64,000 bases of DNA from Comamonadaceae bacterium (GCA_947447985.1 CANFLX010000001.1:1-64000), one strand, 5' to 3'. Shown: positions 9,720 through 20,016, counted from the first letter of the stretch. Notes: generated by a model from the sequence alone, not told the origin. Made by a program: numbers and translations.

Positions 9720-10934
9720 TCAGGCCGCCAAAAACGCGCGGATCAGGGGGCACAAAATGGCCACGATTTCATCGGCCTCGGCGGAGGTCAGGATGAGCGA
9801 GGGCACCAGGCGCACCACCGAGTCCGCCGTCACGCTGATCAAGAGCCCGTGGTCGGCGCATTGCTGGGTGAGGGCGCCGCAAGGCTTGGACAACTCAATG
9901 CCCAGCATCAGGCCCTGGCCGCGCACTTCTTTGACCGCGCCACTGGCCAGTTCTGCGCTCAAGGCCGCCTTCAGTCCGGCCTGCAGATGGGCGCCCACGG
10001 TGGCCGCGTTGGCCAGCAAACCATCGCGCTCCATGATGCGGATGGTCTCCACCCCGGCACGCATGGCCAAGGGGTTGCCCCCAAACGTGGTGCCATGGTT
10101 GCCCACGCCAAAAATATGCGCTGCGCGCGGGCCCGCCACCACGGCGCCGACCGGCACGCCGGAGCCCAGGCCTTTGGCCAGGGGCATCACGTCCGGCACG
10201 ATGCCTGCCCACTGGTGGGCAAACCACTTGCCGGTGCGGCCCATGCCGCACTGCACTTCGTCAATCATCAAGAGCCAATCGCGCTCGTCACACAGGGCGC
10301 GCAATTGGCGCAGGTAGTCCATGTGCAAGGGGTTGACGCCGCCTTCGCCTTGAATGGCTTCGACAAACACGGCCACCACGTTGTTATTGCCCGCAGTGGC
10401 GGTTTGCAGGGCGGTGATGTCGTTGAGCGGTACACGGACAAAGCCTTCGACCAGCGGGCCAAACCCCGCCTGCACTTTGGGGTTGCCCGTGGCGCTCAGG
10501 GTGGCAATGCTGCGGCCATGAAAGGCCTTGTCAAACACCACGACTTCGGGCCGCTCAATGCCCTTGTCATGGCCAAATTTGCGCGCGAGCTTGAGTGCGG
10601 CCTCGTTGGCCTCCAGGCCCGTAGAGCAGAAAAACACGTTTGTCATGCCCGAGAGCGCGACCAGCTTGGCGGCCAGCGCTTCTTGCAGGGGGACGTGGTA
10701 GTAATTGGAGGTGTGGATCAGTTGGGTGAGCTGGTGCTGCAAGGCCGGCACCAAATCGGGGTGGTTGTGGCCCAAGGTGTTGACCGCAATGCCGCCCAGC
10801 GCGTCGAGGTATTGCTTGCCCTGCGTGTCCCACACCCGGCAGCCCTGGCCGTGGCTGAGCGCGATGGGCAAACGGCCATAGGTGGTCATCACATGGGGCG
10901 AAGAAGCGGCGGGGACGGACGTGGCGGCGGTCAT
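9720..10934 (-). CDS. argD: acetylornithine aminotransferase
   Basis: PLP-dependent class III aminotransferase that makes N-acetylornithine from the semialdehyde; family members may also act on succinyl-diaminopimelate. The ORF track extends to 11105, but the conserved protein begins at the ATG at 10934 (MTAATSVPAASSPHVMTTYGRL), giving 404 residues, which is normal for ArgD. The IDEVQCGMGRTGK motif and the PLP lysine in MPLAKGLGSGVPVGA are visible. It is first gene of the argD-argF-kynU run. The 151-bp gap before the divergent DUF3579 gene must hold its promoter, but I saw no clear ARG box. Confidence 0.94.
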   Translation of the reverse strand: MTAATSVPAASSPHVMTTYGRLPIALSHGQGCRVWDTQGKQYLDALGGIAVNTLGHNHPDLVPALQHQLTQLIHTSNYYHVPLQEALAAKLVALSGMTNVFFCSTGLEANEAALKLARKFGHDKGIERPEVVVFDKAFHGRSIATLSATGNPKVQAGFGPLVEGFVRVPLNDITALQTATAGNNNVVAVFVEAIQGEGGVNPLHMDYLRQLRALCDERDWLLMIDEVQCGMGRTGKWFAHQWAGIVPDVMPLAKGLGSGVPVGAVVAGPRAAHIFGVGNHGTTFGGNPLAMRAGVETIRIMERDGLLANAATVGAHLQAGLKAALSAELASGAVKEVRGQGLMLGIELSKPCGALTQQCADHGLLISVTADSVVRLVPSLILTSAEADEIVAILCPLIRAFLAA

Positions 10935-11085
10935 GGTCAAACTCCGGGGAGGGCTCAAAACAAAGCAGCCCAACGCAGGTTGGGCCGTGACCGGTAATTT
11001 TAGGCGCTGGCGAGCAGGTAAAATGATGGTGCAGCGCAGCACGCGGGGCGTGACGCCCAGCGTTTGGGCCTTTTCACCACACTCC

Positions 11086-11406
11086 ATGGCAATCACACCC
11101 TCCAAAGAAATCTACATCCTGGGCATCAACAGCCAGGGTCGTACCTTTCGTCCGAGCGACTGGTCTGAGCGCCTGGCGGGGGTGATGAGCCAATTCCGCC
11201 CCGGCGGGCCGCAGCCCGGCAGCCATTTGGGTTATTCGCCTTGGTGTGTGCCCACCTCGTTTGGCGAGACCAAGTGCGTCATCATCCACCCCGATTTGCG
11301 GGAGTACGACGTCATGGCCTGGGAGTTCTGCATAAACTTCGCGCGCGACAACGACCTGCAAACCAGCGAAGGCCCCCCCAGCCTGCCCGAACGCGCCCCC
11401 CGATAG
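11086..11406 (+). CDS. DUF3579 family protein
   Basis: 106-residue protein of unknown function, starting MAITPSKEIYILGINSQGRTF. The ORF track extends it upstream, but homology-like character begins at the ATG at 11086. The sequence has a compact alpha/beta look with conserved aromatic motifs (RPSDWSERL, YDVMAWEFCINFARDNDL), no signal peptide and no membrane segment. I recognise it as DUF3579, a betaproteobacterial family often beside argD/argF, which suggests but does not prove a link to arginine metabolism. It is divergent from argD. Confidence 0.75.
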   Translation: MAITPSKEIYILGINSQGRTFRPSDWSERLAGVMSQFRPGGPQPGSHLGYSPWCVPTSFGETKCVIIHPDLREYDVMAWEFCINFARDNDLQTSEGPPSLPERAPR

Positions 11407-11436
11407 CGGCTTTTGCCGTGGCGCTAGGATGGCGCC

Positions 11437-12057
11437 ATGAGCACTTCGATTCACTCCTACGAGCCGCGCCTGGGCCACGGCCTGCCGCACGATCCATTTA
11501 ACGCCATCGTCGGCCCGCGCCCCATTGGCTGGATATCGACCCGCAGCGGCCAGGGCATCAACAACCTGGCGCCCTACAGTTTTTTCAACGCCTTCAATTA
11601 CGTCCCGCCCATCATCGGCTTTGCCAGCATTGGCTACAAAGACACGCTGCGCAACATCGAGGAAACCGGTGAATTCGTCTGGAACCTCACCACCCGCGCG
11701 CTGGCCGAGGCCATGAACCAGAGCTGCATCGCCGCCGACCCCGGGGTCAGCGAGTTTGACCTGACAGGCCTCACGCCCTTGGCCTCCACCCTGGTCGCGC
11801 CGCCGCGCGTGGCCGAGAGCCCGGTCACCTTTGAGTGCCGAAAAACCCAAATTCTGCAGTTGCAGGGGCTCGATGGAGTGCACGTGCCCACTTGGCTGGT
11901 GCTGGGCGAGGTGCTAGCCGTTCACATCGACAAAGCCTTGCTCCAGGACGGCGTGTACAACACGGCTGCGGCTGGCCATGTGCTGCGCGGTGGCGGAGCG
12001 GCCGATTACTTTGCCATGGGCCCGGAGCAGTTGTTCCAAATGCACCGGCCGCGCTGA
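11437..12057 (+). CDS. flavin reductase-like, FMN-binding split-barrel protein
   Basis: 206-residue member of the flavin reductase / FMN-binding split-barrel family. The N-terminal PFNAIVGPRPIGWISTRS and NLAPYSFFNAFNYVPPIIGFA are the FMN-binding signatures. C-terminal VHVPTWLVLGEVLAVHID also matches the family. Members reduce free flavin for partner monooxygenases or bind FMN in other roles. No cognate two-component monooxygenase is adjacent, so the partner is unknown. It is followed by a terminator-like hairpin. Confidence 0.82.
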   Translation: MSTSIHSYEPRLGHGLPHDPFNAIVGPRPIGWISTRSGQGINNLAPYSFFNAFNYVPPIIGFASIGYKDTLRNIEETGEFVWNLTTRALAEAMNQSCIAADPGVSEFDLTGLTPLASTLVAPPRVAESPVTFECRKTQILQLQGLDGVHVPTWLVLGEVLAVHIDKALLQDGVYNTAAAGHVLRGGGAADYFAMGPEQLFQMHRPR

Positions 12058-12073
12058 TGCGATGGCCAGACGC

Positions 12074-12100
12074 AAAAAAGCCGTCTTGCGACGGCTTTTT
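12074..12100. terminator. bidirectional rho-independent terminator
   Basis: AAAAAGCCGTC-TTGC-GACGGCTTTTT hairpin: a 6-bp GC-rich stem extended by A-T pairs, with a TTGC loop and a T run on each strand. It sits 17 bp after the flavin reductase stop and can also stop transcription of the convergent rpsT gene. Confidence 0.85.
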
Positions 12101-12131
12101 GCTTTGCTGGTAGCGCACCCGTTTCAAACGG

Positions 12132-12153
12132 CGAATCCTGCGTGCAGGATTCG
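12132..12153. repeat. perfect 10-bp inverted repeat near the rpsT 3' end
   Basis: CGAATCCTGC-GT-GCAGGATTCG is a perfect palindromic hairpin. A second smaller hairpin, GCCTAAA-AGA-TTTAGGC (12161-12177), overlaps the rpsT stop codon. Neither has a long T tract, so they may stabilise the rpsT mRNA end or aid termination together with the terminator at 12074-12100. Confidence 0.6.
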
Positions 12154-12171
12154 TGCGGTTGCCTAAAAGAT

Positions 12172-12471
12172 TTAGGCTGCGAGTGCCAAGGCTTTCACCT
12201 TGGTGGCCAAACGGCTCTTGTCGCGTGCTGCTTTGTTTTTGTGGAAGATGCCCTTGTCCGCAATGGTGTCCACCACGGCTTGCATCTTGCCAAACAGTTC
12301 GCTGGCTTTGGTCTTGTCACCGGCCAACACTGCTTTTTCGACGTTCTTCACCGCAGTGCGGTATTTGGAACGCAGCGAGGTGTTCGCGGCGTTGATTTTG
12401 ATGTCCTGGCGGACGCGTTTACGGCCCGACGCCAGGCGCGGGTTCTTTTTCTTGGGTTTTCCAGATGCCAT
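12172..12471 (-). CDS. rpsT: 30S ribosomal protein S20
   Basis: 99-residue, highly basic protein starting [19 protein letters not shown], a helical-bundle protein that binds 16S rRNA in the small subunit. The sequence ([27 protein letters not shown]) is clearly S20. A ribosome binding site AAGGAAA precedes the ATG. It is divergent from murJ, an order common in betaproteobacteria. Confidence 0.97.
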   Translation of the reverse strand: MASGKPKKKNPRLASGRKRVRQDIKINAANTSLRSKYRTAVKNVEKAVLAGDKTKASELFGKMQAVVDTIADKGIFHKNKAARDKSRLATKVKALALAA

Positions 12472-12516
12472 GATTGAGTTTCCTTGTGTCTGTGGATGAT
12501 GCCAGCAAAGCCCATG

Positions 12517-12522
12517 ATTATA
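12517..12522 (-). promoter_or_regulatory. rpsT -10 element
   Basis: On the minus strand the sequence reads TATAAT, a perfect -10 box, about 45 bp upstream of the rpsT start. The -35 region is not a good match, so only the -10 is called. Confidence 0.5.
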
Positions 12523-12575
12523 GCCGCCACGGGTTTCGGGTCTGCCAGCGCCTAGGCTACGGCTAAACTTGGCCC

Positions 12576-14141
12576 GTGAGTCTTCTCAAATCCGCTTCCA
12601 CCGTGTCCCTTTGGACCTTGGCGTCTCGCGTGACCGGTCTGGTGCGCGAATCGCTTTTGGCAGCGTTTTTTGGCGCCAGCGCCATGACCGACGCGTTCAA
12701 CGTCGCGTTTCGCATTCCCAATTTGTTTCGCCGCCTGTTCGCCGAAGGGGCGTTCAGCCAGGCCTTTGTGCCGGTGCTGGCCGCGTCCAAAGCCCAGCAC
12801 GGCGATGCCGCGACCCAGCGGGTGGTCGATCGGGTGGCGACCGTATTGGCTTGGGCACTGCTGCTGACCTGTGTGTTGGGCGTGCTGGCCGCGCCCTGGA
12901 TGGTCTGGGCCATGGCCAGCGGCATGCAAAAAGACCCGCGTGGCTACGACGCTGCCGTGGTCATGACGCGATTCATGTTTCCTTACATCGGCTTTATGTC
13001 GCTGGTGGCGCTGTCCTCGGGCATTCTGAATACCTACAAACGCTTTGCCGTGCCTGCGGCCACGCCGGTACTGCTCAATCTGTCGACCATCGCGGCCGCT
13101 TGGGGCCTCGCGCCGTGGCTGGCGCAGCAGGGTGTGGAGCCGATCTATGCCATGGCGGTGGGGGTGATGGTGGGCGGGTGCTTGCAGTTGGCGGTGCAAA
13201 TACCAGCCCTGCGTGCCATCGGCATGCTGCCGCGCATCGGTCTGGGGCTTGCGGCCTTGCGCGCGGCCTGGGCCGACCCTGCCACCCGCGACATCGCCCG
13301 CTTGATGGCGCCGGCCTTGCTGGGCGTGAGCGTGGCGCAGATTTCCTTGCTTATCAACACCCAGATCGCCTCGCACCTGCCCGCAGGCAGCGTGAGCTGG
13401 TTGAGCTATGCCGACCGCTTGATGGAGTTTCCGACCGCCATGCTGGGCGTGGCCCTGGGCGTGGTGCTGACGCCGCAGCTGGCCGCCGCGCGTGCGTCAG
13501 GCGACGCGCAAGACTACTCGGCTTCGCTGGACTGGGGCTTGCGTATCGTGGTGCTGCTGGCCGTGCCTTGTGCGGTGGCGCTCTTGGTATTTGCGCAACC
13601 GTTGGTGGCGGTGCTGTTCCAGTACAAAGCGTTTACCGCCTTCGATGTGGCGCAAACCGCGCGTGCCTTGCAGGGCTGGGGTGTGGGCCTGGTGGGCATT
13701 GTGGCGATCAAGGTGCTCGCGCCTGGCTATTACGCCAACCAGGACATCAAAACCCCGGTGCGCATTGCGATTGCCGTGCTCCTCATCACCCAGCTGCTCA
13801 ATCTGGCGCTGGTGCCCTTGTTCCAGCACGCGGCGCTGTCTTTGTCGATCGGCTTGGGCGCGGTCGTGAACGCGTTGTGGCTGCTGGCGGGCTTGCGCAA
13901 GCGCGGGAGCTACCGACCGTCGCCAGGCTGGGCGCGGTTTTTTCTGCAAGTGGCAATCGCCGCAGCCCTGCTGTGTGCGTACCTGCTGTGGGCCGCACAA
14001 GCGGTCGATTGGCTGCACATGGCGGGTCAGCATCTGCTGCGTGTGGGCCTGGTGGCGGCGGCGGTACTGGGCGGGGCGCTGCTTTATCTGTTGACCGTGA
14101 CTGTGCTGGGCCTGAAGCTGCGGCAATTTTTGCGGCGCTAG
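12576..14141 (+). CDS. murJ: lipid II flippase MurJ (MviN)
   Basis: 521-residue polytopic inner-membrane protein of the MOP superfamily that moves lipid II across the membrane for peptidoglycan synthesis. The N-terminus [28 protein letters not shown], then [29 protein letters not shown], is the MurJ signature with its functional arginines. About fourteen hydrophobic segments run to the end. It is divergent from rpsT and 27 bp upstream of a SirB1-type gene. Confidence 0.95.
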   Translation: MSLLKSASTVSLWTLASRVTGLVRESLLAAFFGASAMTDAFNVAFRIPNLFRRLFAEGAFSQAFVPVLAASKAQHGDAATQRVVDRVATVLAWALLLTCVLGVLAAPWMVWAMASGMQKDPRGYDAAVVMTRFMFPYIGFMSLVALSSGILNTYKRFAVPAATPVLLNLSTIAAAWGLAPWLAQQGVEPIYAMAVGVMVGGCLQLAVQIPALRAIGMLPRIGLGLAALRAAWADPATRDIARLMAPALLGVSVAQISLLINTQIASHLPAGSVSWLSYADRLMEFPTAMLGVALGVVLTPQLAAARASGDAQDYSASLDWGLRIVVLLAVPCAVALLVFAQPLVAVLFQYKAFTAFDVAQTARALQGWGVGLVGIVAIKVLAPGYYANQDIKTPVRIAIAVLLITQLLNLALVPLFQHAALSLSIGLGAVVNALWLLAGLRKRGSYRPSPGWARFFLQVAIAAALLCAYLLWAAQAVDWLHMAGQHLLRVGLVAAAVLGGALLYLLTVTVLGLKLRQFLRR

Positions 14142-14168
14142 ACTGCACGCAGTTGCGACCTGGATGCC

Positions 14169-15026
14169 ATGAATTTGAATTTTGAAACCCCCGACCCGCT
14201 GGAGTTTTTTGCGACCCTGGTGGAGAGTGATCAAGACTTTGCGCTTTTGGAAGCCGCTATTTGTATCGGGCATATTCAGCAGCCGACCCTGGATGTCCAA
14301 GGGGTGTTGTCCGAGATCGACACCTTGCAACAGCGCCTGAGCCAGCGCGTGGCAGCTGACGCGGCGCCCATGGCCAAGTTGCTGCACCTGAACCAGTATT
14401 TCTACAAAGAGCTGGGTTTTGGCGGCAACGTGAACGACTACTACGCGCCCGACAACAGTTTTATCCACCAGTTGTTGCAGACGCGCCGCGGCATACCCAT
14501 TTCTTTGGCGGTGCTGTGGTTGGAGTTGGCCCAGGGGCTGAGCCTGGACGCGCGCGGGGTGAGTTTCCCCGGCCACTTTTTGATCAAGGTCAGCCTGCCC
14601 GTGGGGATGGCAGTGATGGACCCGATGACGGGACAATCCTTTAGCCGCGAAGATTTATTGGAGAAGCTGGAGCCCTACCGGATCCAGGACGTCAGCGACG
14701 ATTTTGAGACGCTCCTGGGCCTGTATTTGCAGTCGGCACCCCGCCGCGACATCGTGGTGCGCATGCTTCGCAATCTGAAAGAAATCTACAAAAACCAAGC
14801 TGCGGGTACGCAGTGGCTGGCGGTTCAGGAACGGCTGGTGGTTTTGCTGCCGCAAGACTGGGCCGAATACCGCGACCGCGGCCTGGCCCACGCGCTCTTG
14901 GGTCAGCACGAGCAGGCCTTGGCGGATTTGGAGTGCTACAGCGTGTACGCCCATGACGCGGTCGATGCCCCCGCCATTGAAGTGCAGATGGACGCCTTGC
15001 GCGGACAGCTCAAACCCGCGCGCTAA
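14169..15026 (+). CDS. SirB1 family protein (transglutaminase-like with TPR region)
   Basis: 285-residue protein of the SirB1 / YchA type. The N-terminal two thirds has the transglutaminase-like signatures LNQYFYKELGFGGNVNDYY and RRGIPISLAVLWLELAQGL, then FPGHFLIKV. The C-terminal part resembles tetratricopeptide helices (YRDRGLAHALLGQHEQALADLECY). The nucleophile cysteine of true transglutaminases is not apparent at the usual place, as in other SirB1 proteins, so catalysis is doubtful. The function is unknown. It converges with panC. Confidence 0.82.
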   Translation: MNLNFETPDPLEFFATLVESDQDFALLEAAICIGHIQQPTLDVQGVLSEIDTLQQRLSQRVAADAAPMAKLLHLNQYFYKELGFGGNVNDYYAPDNSFIHQLLQTRRGIPISLAVLWLELAQGLSLDARGVSFPGHFLIKVSLPVGMAVMDPMTGQSFSREDLLEKLEPYRIQDVSDDFETLLGLYLQSAPRRDIVVRMLRNLKEIYKNQAAGTQWLAVQERLVVLLPQDWAEYRDRGLAHALLGQHEQALADLECYSVYAHDAVDAPAIEVQMDALRGQLKPAR

Positions 15027-15044
15027 ACGGCGCCCCGCGCGCTC

Positions 15045-15869
15045 TCAGAATTCCAGGTTGTCGATCAGGCGGGTGCTGCCCAAACGGGCGGCTGCCAGCA
15101 CCACAAGTGCGTCGGCAGTTTGCGGCAATTGCAAATCGCTTTGGCGGCGCACCGCCACATAGTCGGGCTGCCAGCCCTTGGTGCGCAAGGCCTGCATCGC
15201 CTGTGCCTCCAGCGCCGCAAAGTCGGTATGGCCTGCGCGCACGGCGTGGGCAATGCCTTGCAATTGGGCATGCAGTTCACCCGCCTTGGCGCGCTCCGAT
15301 TCGTTCAGGTAGCCGTTGCGGGACGACAGGGCCAGTCCGTCGCTGGCGCGGCAGGTGTCACCACCCACGATGTCGACCGGCAGATTGAACTGGCGCACCA
15401 TATGGCGGATCACCATCAGCTGCTGGTAGTCCTTTTTGCCAAACACGGCGGTGCGGGCTCGGGTGCAGCTCAGCAGCTTGAGTACCACCGTGCACACACC
15501 AGCGAAAAAACCGGGGCGAAACGCGCCTTCAAGCACATCGGTCAGTGCTTCTGGCGGGGTGACACGAAAAGTCTGGGGCTCGGGGTAGAACTCTTGTTCG
15601 GTGGGTGCAAACACCAGGTCGCAGCCCGCTGCCTCGAGTTGGGCGCAATCGGCGGCCAAGGTGCGCGGGTAGGTGTCAAAGTCGTCTTGCGGACCGAATT
15701 GCAGGCGGTTCACAAAAATCGTGGCCACCGTGACATCGCCCAGTGGCTTGGCCTGGCGCACCAGCGCCAAGTGGCCGTCGTGCAAATTGCCCATGGTGGG
15801 CACCACGGCAGGGTGGCGGTAGTGCGTGAGTGCTTCAGCCAGCGCGGGCAGGGTGTGGACGATGTGCAT
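15045..15869 (-). CDS. panC: pantothenate synthetase
   Basis: Ligates pantoate and beta-alanine with ATP to make pantothenate, the last step of vitamin B5 synthesis. The nucleotidyl-transferase motif [26 protein letters not shown] and the [14 protein letters not shown] loop are present. The usual FVNPLQFGP motif reads FVNRLQFGP here. The ORF track begins at a TTG one codon upstream; the ATG at 15869 is preferred, giving 274 residues. It follows panB by 36 bp. Confidence 0.95.
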   Translation of the reverse strand: MHIVHTLPALAEALTHYRHPAVVPTMGNLHDGHLALVRQAKPLGDVTVATIFVNRLQFGPQDDFDTYPRTLAADCAQLEAAGCDLVFAPTEQEFYPEPQTFRVTPPEALTDVLEGAFRPGFFAGVCTVVLKLLSCTRARTAVFGKKDYQQLMVIRHMVRQFNLPVDIVGGDTCRASDGLALSSRNGYLNESERAKAGELHAQLQGIAHAVRAGHTDFAALEAQAMQALRTKGWQPDYVAVRRQSDLQLPQTADALVVLAAARLGSTRLIDNLEF

Positions 15870-15905
15870 CAATGGCGAAGCCGTAAAGAAAACAAAGGTC
15901 TTGAG

Positions 15906-16811
15906 TTACCAGGCATGCACGCCATTGACCGGAAAGCTGCCGTCTTTGACAGCCGCCACATAGGCCTCCATGGCGCCGCGGATCGAGTCGGAGTCTGCCA
16001 TAAAGTTGCGCACAAACTTGGGCATCTTGCCCAGGTTCATACCCAGCATGTCGTGCAAGACCAGCACTTGCCCGGCTGTGTCTTTGCCCGCGCCAATGCC
16101 AATCGTGGCACAGCGTGTCAGTGAGCGGGTCAGCTCCGCCGAGAGTTGCGCGGGCACCATCTCCAGCACCAGCATGGAGGCACCGGCGTCTTGCAGCGCA
16201 TGGGCCTCTTGCGTGAGCAGTTCGGCGCTAGCGAGCGACTTGCCTTGCACCCGGTAGCCGCCCAGCGCATGCACCGTTTGGGGCGTCAGACCCAGGTGGG
16301 CACACACGGGTATGCCGCGCTGCACCAGGAAGTGCACGATCTCGGTCGTCCAACCGCCGCCCTCGAGCTTGATCATGTGGGCACCGGCCTGCATCAGCAC
16401 AGCGGCACTGCGAAAGGCTTGTTCCTTGGATTCCTGGTAAGTGCCAAAGGGCAGGTCGGCCACCACCCAGGCGGTGCCCTGGGCCCGGCGGATGCCGCGC
16501 GACACGCTCTCGGTGTGGTAACGCATATCGTCCAGCGTTACGCCAACGGTGCTGTGCAGGCCCTGGCAGACCATGCCCAGCGAATCGCCGATCAAAATGC
16601 ACTCCACACCGGCGGCATCGGCCACCGCGGCAAAGGTGGCGTCATAGGCCGTGAGCATGGTGATTTTTTCGCCGCGCGCGTGCATCTCCAGCAGGCGGGG
16701 CAGGCTGATCGGGCGGCGCGTGGCCATGGGCGAAGCCGGTGGCAAGGTGCCGTAGGGTGTGCCTCCCAGTTGGCTGGCAGCGTGAAGGTCAGGGCTTGCA
16801 GGTGTGGCCAT
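15906..16811 (-). CDS. panB: 3-methyl-2-oxobutanoate hydroxymethyltransferase
   Basis: Makes ketopantoate from alpha-ketoisovalerate and methylene-tetrahydrofolate. The protein of 301 residues contains [31 protein letters not shown] and the metal/substrate motif [17 protein letters not shown]. There is a 28-residue lead before the conserved [10 protein letters not shown], so the true start could be the internal ATG of MATRRP, but GAGGAG before the 16811 ATG supports the longer form. It is upstream of panC in the same operon. Confidence 0.94.
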   Translation of the reverse strand: MATPASPDLHAASQLGGTPYGTLPPASPMATRRPISLPRLLEMHARGEKITMLTAYDATFAAVADAAGVECILIGDSLGMVCQGLHSTVGVTLDDMRYHTESVSRGIRRAQGTAWVVADLPFGTYQESKEQAFRSAAVLMQAGAHMIKLEGGGWTTEIVHFLVQRGIPVCAHLGLTPQTVHALGGYRVQGKSLASAELLTQEAHALQDAGASMLVLEMVPAQLSAELTRSLTRCATIGIGAGKDTAGQVLVLHDMLGMNLGKMPKFVRNFMADSDSIRGAMEAYVAAVKDGSFPVNGVHAW

Positions 16812-16856
16812 GGTGGGGACTCCTCGGGGGGCAAAACGCGCCGTTGAAAGAAGGTG

Positions 16857-17702
16857 CTAGCTGGCGGTGTACGCCAGGCGCACGTAGATGGGCGCAAAGG
16901 CCTCGGCCTGGGTGATTTCTACCAAGGTTTCCTTGGCCAATTCCAGCAGTGCAATAAAGGTCACGACCAGCACCCCCATGCTGCTGCCTGATTCGAACAA
17001 GTCTTCAAAACCCACAAAACGCCGGCCTTGCAATTTTTTGAGCACCATGCTCATGTGTTCGCGCACCGAGAGCTCTTCGCGGCTGATTTTGTGGTGCTGC
17101 ACCAGACGGGCACGCTGCAAAATAGCGGCCCAGGCTTCGCGCAAATCAAGCACATGAACCTCGGGAAAACGGGGTTGCAGGCTTTGTTCGATGTAGACGG
17201 CGGCTTGCAAAAAATCACGGCCGAATTGCGGCACCGCATTCAGGCGCGCGGCGCCGAGCTTGATCTGCTCGTATTCCAAGAGGCGGCGCACCAGTTCGGC
17301 GCGCGGGTCTTCGGCCTCTTCGCCCTCAGCCACCTTTTTGGGCGGCAGCAGCATGCGCGATTTGATCTCGATCAGCATGGCGGCCATCAGCAAATACTCA
17401 GCCGCCAACTCCAGGTTGCGCTTGCGGATCTGGTCCACATAGACCAAGTACTGCTTGGTCACGCTGAGCATGGGAATGTCCAGGATATTGAAGTTTTGCT
17501 TGCGGATCAGGTAGAGCAAAAAATCCAGCGGCCCCTCAAACGCCTCTAAAAAAACCTCCAGCGCATCCGGCGGGATATAGAGGTCGTGCGGCATGGCAAA
17601 CAGCGGCTCGCCATACAAGCGGGCGACTGCCACGTGGTCGACCACGGGTAGCGTCAGGGACTGATCCGCGGCCGGGGCCTCGGGAAGGAGCGAATGCTGC
17701 AT
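16857..17702 (-). CDS. scpA: segregation and condensation protein A
   Basis: Kleisin subunit that bridges SMC heads with ScpB in chromosome condensation. It has the family core FEGPLDFLLYLIRKQNFNILDIPM and the helical segment ELAAEYLLMAAMLIEIKSRMLLP. The ORF track extends upstream; the ATG at 17702 (MQHSLLPEAPAAD) gives 281 residues. It lies between a DUF3460 gene and panB. scpB and smc are not in the window. Confidence 0.93.
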   Translation of the reverse strand: MQHSLLPEAPAADQSLTLPVVDHVAVARLYGEPLFAMPHDLYIPPDALEVFLEAFEGPLDFLLYLIRKQNFNILDIPMLSVTKQYLVYVDQIRKRNLELAAEYLLMAAMLIEIKSRMLLPPKKVAEGEEAEDPRAELVRRLLEYEQIKLGAARLNAVPQFGRDFLQAAVYIEQSLQPRFPEVHVLDLREAWAAILQRARLVQHHKISREELSVREHMSMVLKKLQGRRFVGFEDLFESGSSMGVLVVTFIALLELAKETLVEITQAEAFAPIYVRLAYTAS

Positions 17703-17725
17703 CAAAGGCCGCAGAACGCAAAGGT

Positions 17726-17935
17726 TCAGTGGTCCGAATGGGTTTGGTAGACGTAGGCACCCTGAGCGACTTTGGCGCTTTTGAACTCCTGCTGCTCGCT
17801 GCGGTCCAGGTTTTTGTCCCACAACAAGGCACGGCCGGCGCGCTGCTGCGCCTCAAGCTGGGGCTTGGCGGCCTTGAGCTGGTCAATGAACTGCGTGGCT
17901 TCGGAGTGGTAATCGGGACGGCGGAAGATGGGCAT
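17726..17935 (-). CDS. DUF3460 family small protein
   Basis: 69-residue protein MPIFRRPDYHSEATQFIDQL..., charged and soluble, with no signal or membrane segment. I recognise it as DUF3460, a small betaproteobacterial family often found next to scpA and panBC. No function is known. It is divergent from nadC and 23 bp upstream of scpA. Confidence 0.75.
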   Translation of the reverse strand: MPIFRRPDYHSEATQFIDQLKAAKPQLEAQQRAGRALLWDKNLDRSEQQEFKSAKVAQGAYVYQTHSDH

Positions 17936-18031
17936 GGTGAATCCTTGTTGCTGCGGATTTTACTGGCAGCGCCCAAGGCCACCAGCGGCGGGCCTGCGCG
18001 CTGCGGTGCCTGCCGCTATGCTACGCGCCCT

Positions 18032-18901
18032 ATGACGCAATTTGACTTTTCTCCCCAAGCTATCGCGGCGCTTGCGCAAGCGGATGTGCAACGGGCTTTA
18101 TCCGAAGACGTGGGCAGCGGCGACCTGACCGCCGGTTTGATTGACCCCAGCCGGCGCGCCCGCGCCCGCGTGCTGGTGCGCGAGTCTGCTGTGCTGTGCG
18201 GCAGCGCCTGGGCCAGCGCAGCGGTGTCGGCGCTGGACCCCAGCGCCACGCTGAGCTGGCTGGTGGCCGAGGGCCAACGGGCACATGCCGACCAGGTCGT
18301 ACTGCAAATCGAAGGCCAAGCGCAGGCGTTGCTGACGGCCGAACGCACGGCGCTGAATTTTTTGCAGCTGCTCAGCGCCGTGGCCACCCACACAGCCACC
18401 TTTGTGCAGGCTGTTGGGCAGGTGCTCGGCAATCGGGCCGTGATTGTGGATACCCGCAAAACCTTGCCAGGCCTGCGTCTGGCCCAAAAATATGCCGTGC
18501 GCGCGGGCGGTGGCACCAACCACCGCATCGGCCTGTACGACGCGGTGCTGATCAAAGAGAACCACATTGCCGCTGCGGGCGGTGTACGCCAGGCCTTGGA
18601 GCGTGCCCAAGGCGTCGCCGCACAAGCGCAGTTCATTGAGATCGAGGTGGAAACCTTGGCCCAGCTGGACGAAGCGCTGACTGCGGGGGCCCGCATGGTG
18701 CTGCTGGACAACATGAGCTTTGCGCAAATGCGCGAGGCGGTGGCGCTCAACGCCGGGCGCGCGATTTTGGAAGTGTCCGGTGGCGTCAACATGAATACGG
18801 TGCGTGAGATTGCCGCCACTGGCGTTGACCGGATTTCGATCGGGGCACTGACCAAAGATGTGCGGGCCACCGATTTTTCTATGCGTTTTGAGGAATTGTG
18901 A
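18032..18901 (+). CDS. nadC: nicotinate-nucleotide pyrophosphorylase (carboxylating)
   Basis: Converts quinolinate and PRPP to nicotinate mononucleotide in NAD synthesis. 289 residues from the ATG at 18032 ([12 protein letters not shown]). Motifs include [38 protein letters not shown], and [13 protein letters not shown], which carry the PRPP and quinolinate ligands. The ORF track start at 17729 is too far upstream. Its TGA shares the A with the nadA ATG, so translation is coupled. Confidence 0.96.
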   Translation: MTQFDFSPQAIAALAQADVQRALSEDVGSGDLTAGLIDPSRRARARVLVRESAVLCGSAWASAAVSALDPSATLSWLVAEGQRAHADQVVLQIEGQAQALLTAERTALNFLQLLSAVATHTATFVQAVGQVLGNRAVIVDTRKTLPGLRLAQKYAVRAGGGTNHRIGLYDAVLIKENHIAAAGGVRQALERAQGVAAQAQFIEIEVETLAQLDEALTAGARMVLLDNMSFAQMREAVALNAGRAILEVSGGVNMNTVREIAATGVDRISIGALTKDVRATDFSMRFEEL

Positions 18902-20016
18902 TGGCCCACGCTGAACTGGACCCTGCGGTCATTGACGTCGAATACGAGCAGCCCGCCTGCAGCACCCGCCACGCTTGGGCTCGGGTGCCCGTCGAGCCCT
19001 CGCAGAGCGAACGTGCCTTGCTCAAAGAAAAGATTGCCCGTCTGCTGCACGAAAAAAACGCCGTCATGGTGTCGCACTACTACGTGCATCCCGACTTGCA
19101 AGACCTGGCGGAGGCCACCGGCGGCCTGGTGAGTGACTCCCTGGAGATGGCGCGCTTCGGGCGCGACCACGCAGCGCAGACCCTGGTGGTCTCGGGCGTG
19201 CGTTTCATGGGTGAAACCGCCAAAATTTTGAGCCCCGAAAAGCGGGTGCTGATGCCTGACCTGGACGCCACCTGCTCGCTGGATTTGGGCTGCCCGATCG
19301 AGGAGTTCAGTGCCTTTTGCGACGCGCACCCCGACCGCACCGTGGTGGTGTATGCCAATACCAGCGCCGCCGTCAAAGCCCGTGCCGACTGGGTCGTGAC
19401 CTCGAGCTGTGCGCTGGATATCGTCCGCGCGCTCAAAGCCGCAGGGCAGAAGATTCTTTGGGCGCCCGACAAACACCTGGGTGCCTACATTCAGCGCGAA
19501 ACCGGCGCCGACATGGTGTTCTGGCAGGGTGCGTGCATCGTGCACGACGAATTCAAGGCCTTTGAGCTGCAGGCGCTGATGGCCGAACACCCCAAGGCCA
19601 AGGTGCTGGTGCACCCCGAATCGCCTGCCGATGTCGTGGCGCTGGCCGATGCCGTGGGCTCTACCTCGGCCATTTTGAAAGCCGCGCAAACGCTGGATGC
19701 CGACACCTTTATCGTGGCCACCGACAACGGCATGTTGCACAAATTGCGCACGCTCAACCCTGGCAAAACCTTTATCGAAGCACCCACGGCGGGCAACAGT
19801 GCCACCTGCAAGAGCTGCGCCCACTGCCCGTGGATGGCCATGAATGGCCTGGCCGGTGTGGCACGCGTGCTGGAAACCGGTGTGAACGAGGTGTTTGTCG
19901 ATCCGACGCTGGGCCTGCGCGCGCGCTTGCCGATTGACCGCATGCTGGCCTTTACCGCCGCGCTGAAAAATGGCCAGCCCACCACTGGGCTGGTGCCACA
20001 CATCGGGGCGGCTTAA
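18901..20016 (+). CDS. nadA: quinolinate synthase A
   Basis: 4Fe-4S enzyme condensing iminoaspartate and dihydroxyacetone phosphate into quinolinate. 371 residues. [20 protein letters not shown] is the substrate-binding start; cluster cysteines lie in [22 protein letters not shown] and [15 protein letters not shown] lies immediately before the ATG and either could initiate. nadB, which supplies iminoaspartate, is not adjacent. Its stop overlaps by two bases the stop of the convergent ABC ATPase gene. Confidence 0.96.
   Translation: MAHAELDPAVIDVEYEQPACSTRHAWARVPVEPSQSERALLKEKIARLLHEKNAVMVSHYYVHPDLQDLAEATGGLVSDSLEMARFGRDHAAQTLVVSGVRFMGETAKILSPEKRVLMPDLDATCSLDLGCPIEEFSAFCDAHPDRTVVVYANTSAAVKARADWVVTSSCALDIVRALKAAGQKILWAPDKHLGAYIQRETGADMVFWQGACIVHDEFKAFELQALMAEHPKAKVLVHPESPADVVALADAVGSTSAILKAAQTLDADTFIVATDNGMLHKLRTLNPGKTFIEAPTAGNSATCKSCAHCPWMAMNGLAGVARVLETGVNEVFVDPTLGLRARLPIDRMLAFTAALKNGQPTTGLVPHIGAA

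Noticed and set aside
12569-14185. 538-aa plus-strand ORF overlapping murJ in another frame
   Set aside because: The murJ frame shows all conserved motifs; this frame is Gly/Ala/Arg-rich with no domain.
18016-20001. 661-aa minus-strand ORF opposite nadC and nadA
   Set aside because: Both nad genes are unmistakable on the plus strand; the ORF is a shadow.
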